A stretch of DNA of 5,337 bases from Balneolaceae bacterium (GTDB taxonomy: Bacteria > Bacteroidota > Rhodothermia > Balneolales > Balneolaceae): positions 1 to 5,337 of the forward strand of contig SLKH01000052.1 in the NCBI GenBank assembly GCA_007134665.1. Direction: 5' to 3'. Shown piece after piece: positions 1 through 4,623 of this stretch; within the stretch, counting starts at the first letter, position 1, and each line of letters begins with the position of its first letter. The notes beneath the pieces were generated by a model. That model did not search any database, had not been told where the DNA came from, and saw only the letters and a list, made by a program, of their open reading frames with translations. The position numbers and the translations under genes are program-made.

Positions 1-24
1 AATTGAATTATATCCCTCATTCAT
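1..24 (-). CDS. Possible 5' end of the next minus-strand gene, truncated by the window
   Basis: Two ATG codons overlap the end of the Mur ligase gene on the minus strand, and both frames stay open to base 1. The ATG at 20-18 shares an ATGA overlap with the ligase TGA stop and reads MRDIIQ. The ATG at 24-22 reads MNEGYNSI. Stop/start overlaps of this kind usually mean an operon with translational coupling. Only six to eight codons are visible, so no product can be named and the frame cannot be chosen. The 24 bases could also simply be the start of a downstream spacer. Confidence 0.35.
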
Positions 25-1711
25 TATACGTATCCGGCAGATCGTTTTCATAAAGAATGACGTCTCCTTCACGTGCATAATCTTTTATGATGTCGTTCGC
101 TTCAAACAGGGAAGAGACAACATGTATATTGTTGGCATCCGGTTTGATATTTTTAATCCCTTTTAGAATCGGGTCTGTTTGTTCTTTACCCACCAGGATA
201 ATGAGGTCAAGGCCGGCCTCAGCAATCAGTCTGCCAAATTTTTGATTTTCTGTATCCTGCAAGTCACCCAGTTCAATCATACCGGGCGTAATGATAATCT
301 TGCGGCCGGTAGTAAATGAAGCAAGGATGTCGAGTGCATTTTTTGCACCTGTCGGATTTGAGTTAAATGCGTCATCAATGATGATAAGTCCGTTCCTCCT
401 TTTCAATTCAAGCCGGTGTTCTACCGGTTCAATTCTTTCGGCGGCATGAGCGATGGTGCCCGGCCTGATTTCAAACTTGTGTGCGACGGCTGCAGCAAGC
501 AGGAAATTCTGTACGTTATGGAAGCCCAGCAGCTTCATGTTAATCTGCTGTTCATTCACTATTTCGTTATTACGATGCCATTTTAGAATGAAGCTGGTAC
601 CATTTTCATTATAGGTAATATCTGATGCACGAATGGAACCCTGGCCTATGCCTGCAAAAATGACATCAGAATCCGGGCTCAGATCTGCCATAGCTGCTAC
701 ATGTTCATCATCCCCGTTCAAAACAAGAATGCCACCGGGTTTCAATTCTTTTGCAAGAGTGGACTTCTCTTTGATGATGGTTTCGCGTGAACCGAAAGTT
801 TCAAGATGAGCTTTGCCGACATTTGTTATTACGGCAACATCCGGTTTTGCTATATTACAAAGTTCTTTAATATTACCTTCGTACCGTGCACCCATTTCAA
901 GCAACAATATCTGGTGTCTTGCTTCCAGGTCGTTATTGATCACCTTGCAGATACCCATCGGGGTGTTGTAACTTCCGGGTGTCATACAGACGTTATACCG
1001 TTCCCGGAGAAGCGAATGAATCATATATTTCGTACTCGTTTTTCCATAGCTGCCGGTAATCGCAATCACCTTAAGGTCCGGTAACCCAGCAAGTTTTTTA
1101 CGTGCTTTCTTTTTAAAACGGTTATGTACTCTGCTTTCTACGGGTTTCATAAGAAGAGCAGCGAGAAACAGAAAAAACGGAACCGACATATCGGCAATAA
1201 TCAGGCCGAATAGAAGGAAATAAGGTTCTGCAATCATCAGTGCACTCCCGGTATCACGAATCACTATGGGAGTATTCAGAAACCTGCCGGTAAAGGACAG
1301 ATCGATCACGATATATGCAAACAAGAGAAAAATTACGGCAAGAGTGCCGGCAAGCCGCTTCATTCTTGCTGTGTAGACCAATGGTTTTTTATCTTTGTCA
1401 GGTTTATACCTGGATGTTGAACCAAACCAAAAAATAGTGAAAAGGCTGAGAATCAATGTGGCAGCGGTGATGGTCAGCCGTTCGGATAGGAAAAAAAGCA
1501 GGGAAAAAATGACGATAACGATGAGAAAGTGTTCAGCCACGATCACCCTGTTGTAAAAATTCCGTATGATCCAGTGATAAAATTCATTCAGCTTATAACC
1601 ATGCTGCTGGAACATTTGCAGGAAATATGAAAACCTGTACCAGCTATGTTTGAGCAGGATCAGTGAGGAGAGCAATAATAATGCGTTTAAAACAGAGAAA
1701 TAAAGGTTCAA
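17..1711 (-). CDS. Membrane-anchored MurF-like Mur ligase family protein
   Basis: Mur ligases are ATP-dependent enzymes that form amide bonds; MurF itself adds D-Ala-D-Ala to the UDP-MurNAc-tripeptide of peptidoglycan. Of 564 residues, about 212-564 resemble MurF: P-loop TGSYGKTST (219-227), SYNTPMG (247-253), LEMGA (271-275), ITNVGKAHLETFGS (295-308), GFHNVQN (396-402), EHRLE (431-435), DDAFNSNPTG (446-455) and GMIELGD (477-483). Ordinary MurF is about 450 residues and soluble. Here about 200 N-terminal residues add hydrophobic segments near 4-20, 57-77, 80-97, 118-137 and 158-188, so the catalytic part should sit at the inner membrane. The C-terminus reads YENDLPDTYNE rather than the glycine/serine-rich ending I know from MurF. 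The start is TTG at 1711; an in-frame stop lies just upstream (TAA at 1732-1730), and the first ATG (residue 33) would remove the first membrane segment. It may be a second Mur ligase with another substrate rather than the essential MurF, so no symbol is given. The fold assignment is secure; the substrate is not. Confidence 0.9.
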   Translation of the reverse strand: MNLYFSVLNALLLLSSLILLKHSWYRFSYFLQMFQQHGYKLNEFYHWIIRNFYNRVIVAEHFLIVIVIFSLLFFLSERLTITAATLILSLFTIFWFGSTSRYKPDKDKKPLVYTARMKRLAGTLAVIFLLFAYIVIDLSFTGRFLNTPIVIRDTGSALMIAEPYFLLFGLIIADMSVPFFLFLAALLMKPVESRVHNRFKKKARKKLAGLPDLKVIAITGSYGKTSTKYMIHSLLRERYNVCMTPGSYNTPMGICKVINNDLEARHQILLLEMGARYEGNIKELCNIAKPDVAVITNVGKAHLETFGSRETIIKEKSTLAKELKPGGILVLNGDDEHVAAMADLSPDSDVIFAGIGQGSIRASDITYNENGTSFILKWHRNNEIVNEQQINMKLLGFHNVQNFLLAAAVAHKFEIRPGTIAHAAERIEPVEHRLELKRRNGLIIIDDAFNSNPTGAKNALDILASFTTGRKIIITPGMIELGDLQDTENQKFGRLIAEAGLDLIILVGKEQTDPILKGIKNIKPDANNIHVVSSLFEANDIIKDYAREGDVILYENDLPDTYNE

Positions 1712-1741
1712 TAGATCAATATCGTTAAGTTAGCGACTCAA

Positions 1742-1773
1742 TTCGATTATAAACTGTTGATCGTTTATATTTG
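1742..1773 (+). promoter_or_regulatory. Candidate Bacteroidota-type promoter for the nucleotidyltransferase
   Basis: TATATTTG at 1766-1773 matches the -7 consensus TAnnTTTG of Bacteroidota housekeeping promoters exactly. TTCG at 1742-1745 is a three-of-four match to the -33 TTTG element, with a 20-base gap, inside the usual 19-21 range. Transcription would start near 1779, giving an untranslated leader of about 35 bases before the ATG at 1815. The spacer between the two divergent genes is only 103 bases, so the promoters of both must be close together or overlap. Confidence 0.55.
1746..1751 (-). promoter_or_regulatory. Candidate -10 element for the Mur ligase gene
   Basis: On the minus strand these bases read TATAAT, a perfect sigma-70-like -10 hexamer, 34 bases ahead of the TTG start. 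No convincing -35 hexamer is found at the expected spacing (the bases there read GCAAAT), and no perfect TAnnTTTG lies at this position, so the call rests on one hexamer in an AT-rich spacer. It would lie almost back to back with the plus-strand promoter. Confidence 0.25.
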
Positions 1774-1801
1774 CAGGTGATTAAAAAAGAGATAAAAATC
1801 C

Positions 1802-1806
1802 AAGGA
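1802..1806 (+). promoter_or_regulatory. Shine-Dalgarno-like site of the nucleotidyltransferase gene
   Basis: AAGGA lies eight bases before the ATG at 1815. It supports that ATG as the start, as does the protein beginning directly with the first beta strand of the nucleotide-binding fold. Confidence 0.55.
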
Positions 1807-1814
1807 CAAAATAT

Positions 1815-2819
1815 ATGAAATTAATTATCCCGATGGCAGGCAGAGGGACGCGTGTCAGGCCTCATTCACATACAACGCCCAAACCGTTACTGCCGGTTGC
1901 CGGTACGATGATCATCGAGCGAATCGTGAAGACTTTTAAGCGAACACTCGAACGGAATATAGATGAAATCGTTTATATTCTGGGTCCTGATTTTAGCCAG
2001 GAGATCAAAGATAAATTAACGGCGATGAGTACAAGAAATGATGCGAAGGCTACATTTCGGGTTCAGGAAGTAGCACTTGGAACTGCTCATGCTGTTTACA
2101 GTGCGGCCAAGGATCTGTCCGGAGAGGCGATCATCGTATTTGCAGATACTATCTTTGATTCCAAAGATACAGTTACGATCGAAGGTGCTGACAGTGTCAT
2201 TTGGTTGAAGGAAGTAGAAGATCCGTCAAGATTTGGTGTGGCCGTATATGAAGGCGATAAAATTACAGATTTTGTAGAAAAACCGAGTGAACCCATATCC
2301 AACCTTGCAATTATCGGTGTTTATTACTTCAGGGAATCTGAACAGTTGAAGAAAGAAATCGAATACCTGCTGGATAATCAAATAACCGGGCATGGTGGCG
2401 AATACCAGTTAACAGATGCACTTGACCGGATGCTTAAAGATGGGAAAACCTTTAAGAAGGCAACTGTCGATGAATGGCTGGACTGCGGAACTCTTCCGGC
2501 ATGGCTTGAAACGACAGGTATCATTCTGGAGAAAGAGAACCACAATTTTAATACAGATGCATTTCCCGGTTCAAAAATCCATCCGCCTGTTTATATCGGG
2601 GAAGATGTTAAAATTATGAACAGCGAGGTAGGGCCGAATGTAAGTATCGAAGAAGGTTCGGTAATCCAGGATAGTGTGATCACCAACACGATCATCCAGG
2701 AAAATTCAGTAATCAGAAATAGTAAACTCGATAAGTCTACGGTCGGAAATCATGTCGAAATTACCGGGGAATCTGGTACTGTCCATATCGGAGATCATTC
2801 CATTATTAATCATTCATAA
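1815..2819 (+). CDS. Sugar-phosphate nucleotidyltransferase with C-terminal beta-helix
   Basis: Enzymes of this family join a sugar 1-phosphate to a nucleoside triphosphate, giving an activated NDP-sugar and pyrophosphate in the cytoplasm. The 334-residue protein begins with the signature GRGTRVRP (9-16) and PKPLLPV (22-28), whose arginine and lysine contact the triphosphate. QEVALGTAHAV (84-94) follows, then FADTIFD (109-115) with the likely metal-binding Asp111, EDPSRFGV (135-142), VEKP (154-157), GGEYQLTDAL (194-203) and WLDCGT (221-226). Residues about 252-332 have the isoleucine/valine periodicity of a left-handed beta-helix (IGEDVKI, VGPNVSI, EGSVIQD, ENSVIRN, IGDHSII), common as an oligomerisation or acyltransferase-like region. 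Such proteins are usually annotated as glucose-1-phosphate thymidylyltransferases, but LGTAHA resembles the uridine-binding loop of GlmU, so UTP is as likely as dTTP. The beta-helix is short for an active GlmU acetyltransferase. It stands alone with its own promoter, divergent from the Mur ligase. Confidence 0.9.
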   Translation: MKLIIPMAGRGTRVRPHSHTTPKPLLPVAGTMIIERIVKTFKRTLERNIDEIVYILGPDFSQEIKDKLTAMSTRNDAKATFRVQEVALGTAHAVYSAAKDLSGEAIIVFADTIFDSKDTVTIEGADSVIWLKEVEDPSRFGVAVYEGDKITDFVEKPSEPISNLAIIGVYYFRESEQLKKEIEYLLDNQITGHGGEYQLTDALDRMLKDGKTFKKATVDEWLDCGTLPAWLETTGIILEKENHNFNTDAFPGSKIHPPVYIGEDVKIMNSEVGPNVSIEEGSVIQDSVITNTIIQENSVIRNSKLDKSTVGNHVEITGESGTVHIGDHSIINHS

Positions 2820-2827
2820 CTGAGGGT

Positions 2828-2845
2828 AACAGGAAATAACCTGTT
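2828..2845 (+). other. Small hairpin just after the nucleotidyltransferase stop codon
   Basis: AACAGG (2828-2833) and CCTGTT (2840-2845) form a perfect 6-bp stem with loop AAATAA, eight bases after the TAA. GGGT at 2824-2827 and ACCC at 2855-2858 could add an outer stem. No U-run follows, so it is more likely an mRNA 3'-end or pausing structure than a terminator by itself. Confidence 0.4.
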
Positions 2846-2857
2846 GAGGAATTAACC

Positions 2858-2888
2858 CAAAATTGTCATTGGAACAATGACAATTTTG
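2858..2888 (+). terminator. Perfect 14-bp hairpin, probable terminator of the nucleotidyltransferase gene
   Basis: CAAAATTGTCATTG (2858-2871) and CAATGACAATTTTG (2875-2888) are exact reverse complements around the triloop GAA. The 3' arm ends in UUUUG and the 5' arm begins with a matching A-run, so it could act in both directions. It lies 39 bases after the stop codon. The U-run is short and is followed by a small GCCC-GAA-GGGC hairpin (2888-2898), which makes termination strength uncertain. Confidence 0.6.
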
Positions 2889-2900
2889 CCCGAAGGGCCG

Positions 2901-2922
2901 ATCCCAACAAGCGTGTCGGGAT
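2901..2922 (-). repeat. Imperfect 9-bp hairpin, fully paired only in minus-strand RNA
   Basis: ATCCCAACA (2901-2909) and TGTCGGGAT (2914-2922) flank AGCG. Plus-strand RNA has one A-C mismatch in the stem, while minus-strand RNA has a G-U pair at that place and so a continuous stem. It belongs to the extra segment of the left repeat copy. Confidence 0.45.
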
Positions 2923-2934
2923 GGACTAATGATT

Positions 2935-2956
2935 TGTCGGGGGTTAACCCCCGACA
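2935..2956. repeat. Perfect 22-bp palindrome without spacer
   Basis: The sequence from TGTCGGGGG at 2935 to CCCCCGACA at 2956 is its own reverse complement, centred on GTTAAC (2943-2948). A folded strand would have a GC-rich stem and a loop of about four bases (TTAA). No U-run follows, so it is not a standard terminator. It could be a DNA cruciform, a dimeric protein-binding site or part of a mobile repeat. Confidence 0.75.
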
Positions 2957-3018
2957 TTGAAACAATCAGGGATTCTTATTTTAATTAATGCTCATAAACC
3001 TTTGTGTTTCAATGTCGG
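2951..3018. repeat. 14-bp perfect inverted repeat enclosing a 40-base AT-rich core
   Basis: CCGACATTGAAACA (2951-2964) and TGTTTCAATGTCGG (3005-3018) are exact reverse complements, with 2965-3004 between them. They are the inner ends of the two repeat copies. The first six bases of the left arm are also used by the 22-bp palindrome, so the two structures cannot both form fully on one strand. Confidence 0.75.
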
Positions 3019-3051
3019 CCCGGAGGGCAAAAAAGGTCTAACGACTTTTTT
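3018..3051. terminator. Terminator-like hairpin pair at the right end of the repeat element
   Basis: GCCC-GGA-GGGC (3018-3028) is followed directly by a stem of six A (3029-3034) and GTC (3036-3038) pairing with GAC (3043-3045) and six T (3046-3051) around loop TAAC, with one bulged G at 3035. The U-run on either strand fits a bidirectional intrinsic terminator. It shares 16 identical bases, GTCTAACGACTTTTTT, with the hairpin after cca. It would block transcription coming from upstream into cca. Confidence 0.55.
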
Positions 3052-3062
3052 GGGATTAATTC

Positions 3063-3128
3063 AAGGTAAACTCTGTAACCCTGTTCAATTGTTTTTATCT
3101 TCATAAGGATTAAACAATCAGTTCTGTT
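3063..3128 (+). promoter_or_regulatory. Leader of cca, weak promoter candidate only
   Basis: This stretch must hold the cca promoter if the upstream hairpins end transcription. TATCTTCA at 3096-3103 matches TAnnTTTG at four of six fixed positions and TCTG at 3072-3075 lies 20 bases before it, a weak pair. AAGGA at 3105-3109 is a Shine-Dalgarno-like site but is 19 bases before the TTG start, farther than usual. ATTGTTT (3088-3094) and AAACAAT (3112-3118) could form a 7-bp stem close to the start codon. Confidence 0.25.
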
Positions 3129-4547
3129 TTGAAAGATATACCCCGGAAACACAAGGAAATATTCCAAATTATAGGTGAAACAGCCGATTCGATAGGCCAG
3201 GAAGTCTATGTAATAGGTGGCTATGTCAGGGATTTCTATTTAAACCGGATCAATCCGGATCAGGAAATCGATATCGACTTTGTCACCGTTGGTTCAGGTG
3301 TTAAGCTGGCAAATAAAGTCGGGGAAGCCCTTAACACTAAAGATATTGCAGTATATAAGCAGTTCAAAACGGCACACATCAGGCATGGCGACCTGGATCT
3401 TGAGTTTGTAGGAGCACGAAAAGAGAGTTACCGAAAAGCTTCACGTAAACCGATAGTTGAAGATGGAACCCTGGAAGATGACCAGCTTCGAAGGGATCTC
3501 ACAATTAATGCGATGTCATGGTCGCTGAATCCCGGTTCGTTTGGAGTTTTGATCGATCCGTTTGGCGGTATCCAGGACCTGAAAAATAAACGGATCAAAA
3601 CTCCGGTTGACCCTTCCCGTACCTTTAATGACGACCCGCTAAGAATGATGAGGGCTATCCGTTTTGCAACTCAGCTTGATTTCAGTATTGAAGATGAAAC
3701 CTGGAAGTCTATCTGTGAAATGGCTCACCGGATTGAAATCATTTCCAAAGAGAGAATTATTGAAGAATTAAATAAAATCGTACTTGCACCAAAACCGTCA
3801 GCCGGGTTTGTACTATTGTCAAAGTCAGGCCTGTTGCGGCAATTTTTTCCTGAGCTTGAAAAGCTTAAGGGAGTGGATGTCAAAGACGGTATCGGACATA
3901 AGGACAATTTCTGGCATACCCTGAAAGTGCTTGACAATACAGCCGAAATGTCCGAAAGATTATGGCTCAGGTGGGCTGCAATTTTGCACGATATTGCAAA
4001 ACCCCCGACAAAACGTTTTGTAGATGGGGTTGGCTGGACGTTTCATGGCCATGATGCACTTGGTGCCAAATGGGTACCCAGAATATTTCGCAGGCTTGGT
4101 TTACCCATGGATGAAAGGATGAAGTATGTTCAAAAGCTTGTTCGTTTGCACCTGCGGCCGATTGCCCTTGTCTCTGAAGAAGTAACGGACAGTGCGATAA
4201 GGAGGATGATTTATGAGGCAGGGGATGATATCGATGACCTGATGACGCTTTGCCGTGCCGATATTACCAGCAAGAATGAACGGAAAGTGAAAAAGTATCT
4301 GAATAATTTTGACAACGTTGAAAAGAAAATTCAGGAAGTAGAAGAGACGGATAAAATCAGGAACTGGAAGAACCCCGTAACCGGCGAAGATATCATGGAG
4401 ATGCTCGATATAAAAGAAGGCCCGGTTATCGGGGACATCAAAGATGATATCAAAGAGGCAATTTTTGACGGAGAGATACCAAATAACAGGGAAGCCGCTC
4501 TGAAGTACATGAAAGAGGTCGCAGGAAAATATTTGGAAAAAAATTAA
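3129..4547 (+). CDS. cca: CCA-adding tRNA nucleotidyltransferase with HD domain
   Basis: This cytoplasmic enzyme builds or repairs the 3'-terminal CCA of tRNAs from CTP and ATP without a nucleic-acid template. The 472 residues show the class II nucleotidyltransferase order: GGYVRD (30-35), the metal-binding DID (48-50), RRDLTINAMS (121-130), DPFGG (143-147), DDPLRMMRAIRFA (168-180, nucleotide-recognition region) and SKERIIEEL (206-214). An HD-type region follows: His263 in FWHTLKVL, HD at 287-288 in LHDIAKP, HGHDALGA (306-313) and RLHLRP (339-344), a phosphohydrolase-like module seen in many such enzymes. Length is normal for the family. The start is TTG at 3129: an in-frame TAA at 3111-3113 bars extension, and the first internal methionine (129) would delete the catalytic core. 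Poly(A) polymerase is the related alternative, but the HD domain and length favour CCA addition. The gene appears monocistronic, with terminator-like hairpins on both sides. Confidence 0.92.
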   Translation: MKDIPRKHKEIFQIIGETADSIGQEVYVIGGYVRDFYLNRINPDQEIDIDFVTVGSGVKLANKVGEALNTKDIAVYKQFKTAHIRHGDLDLEFVGARKESYRKASRKPIVEDGTLEDDQLRRDLTINAMSWSLNPGSFGVLIDPFGGIQDLKNKRIKTPVDPSRTFNDDPLRMMRAIRFATQLDFSIEDETWKSICEMAHRIEIISKERIIEELNKIVLAPKPSAGFVLLSKSGLLRQFFPELEKLKGVDVKDGIGHKDNFWHTLKVLDNTAEMSERLWLRWAAILHDIAKPPTKRFVDGVGWTFHGHDALGAKWVPRIFRRLGLPMDERMKYVQKLVRLHLRPIALVSEEVTDSAIRRMIYEAGDDIDDLMTLCRADITSKNERKVKKYLNNFDNVEKKIQEVEETDKIRNWKNPVTGEDIMEMLDIKEGPVIGDIKDDIKEAIFDGEIPNNREAALKYMKEVAGKYLEKN

Positions 4548-4580
4548 CCCAAAAAAAGTCTAACGACTTTTTTTGGGTTA
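4545..4580. terminator. Bidirectional terminator between convergent genes, starting in the cca stop codon
   Basis: A perfect 16-bp inverted repeat (4545-4560 and 4565-4580) encloses loop TAAC. The stem starts TAACCC, continues with seven A and GTC, and the other arm has GAC, seven T and GGGTTA, giving a U-run on whichever strand is transcribed. The first three bases of the stem are the TAA of cca. It can serve cca on the plus strand and the oxidoreductase on the minus strand. Confidence 0.8.
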
Positions 4581-4587
4581 TGATGTA

Positions 4588-4616
4588 GCTTTGGAGGCTT
4601 CAGAAACCTCCAAAGC
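4588..4616 (-). terminator. Second hairpin, 3' end of the oxidoreductase gene
   Basis: GCTTTGGAGG (4588-4597) and CCTCCAAAGC (4607-4616) pair perfectly over 10 bp with a 9-base loop. It sits seven bases beyond the oxidoreductase stop codon on the minus strand. No U-run follows directly; the next hairpin with its seven T lies just beyond, so the two probably work together. Confidence 0.55.
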
Positions 4617-4623
4617 CTGTTTT

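Larger units (their letters stand above)
2849..3062. repeat. Compound inverted-repeat (foldback) element filling most of the intergenic gap
   Basis: Read toward each other, the two ends carry the same modules in the same order. The left copy (2849-2964) has GAATTAACCC, an A/T-run hairpin, TTTTGCCC-GAA-GGGCCGA (2884-2901) and CATTGAAACA (2955-2964). The right copy, inverted (3062-3005), has GAATTAATCCC, an A/T-run hairpin, TTTTGCCC-TCC-GGGCCGA (3032-3015) and CATTGAAACA. The left copy holds an extra 53 bases (2902-2954) made of two more hairpins and bounded by the 4-base direct repeat CCGA (2898-2901 and 2951-2954). An AT-rich core of 40 bases (2965-3004) separates the copies. There is no transposase and no credible reading frame, so this looks like a non-coding palindromic element (REP- or MITE-like). 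The structure is seen directly; mobility is only inferred. Confidence 0.7.

Noticed and set aside
806..1084. Open frame of 92 codons on the plus strand
   Set aside because: It lies opposite the conserved P-loop region of the Mur ligase, has no family motif and no ribosome site; a shadow frame.
2096..2302. Minus-strand open frame of 68 codons inside the nucleotidyltransferase
   Set aside because: It is antisense to the conserved FADTIFD-to-VEKP region and has no protein-like features.
2416..2619. Plus-strand open frame of 67 codons in another frame of the nucleotidyltransferase
   Set aside because: It overlaps conserved coding sequence and shows no motif; an out-of-frame shadow.
2988..3041. 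Small ORF MLINLCVSMSARRAKKV in the intergenic repeat
   Set aside because: Only 17 codons, no ribosome site, and its sequence is dictated by the inverted-repeat arms and the A-run of the terminator-like hairpin.
3036..3051. Integron attC-like core (GTCTAAC fits RYYYAAC), also at 4558-4564
   Set aside because: The matching GTTAGAC is only the same bases on the other strand; there is no separate R' site, no L boxes and no cassette layout. Terminator hairpins explain both places better.
2849..3062. CRISPR array
   Set aside because: The repeats are inverted, modular and differ in length, with no regular direct repeat-spacer pattern and no cas gene in view.
2820..3128. Riboswitch or structured RNA gene such as a tRNA
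   Set aside because: No cloverleaf, T-loop or known riboswitch core was recognised; the pairing is explained by palindromic repeats and terminators.
3725..3937. Minus-strand open frame of 70 codons within cca
   Set aside because: Serine-rich translation antisense to a conserved gene, with no independent signal.
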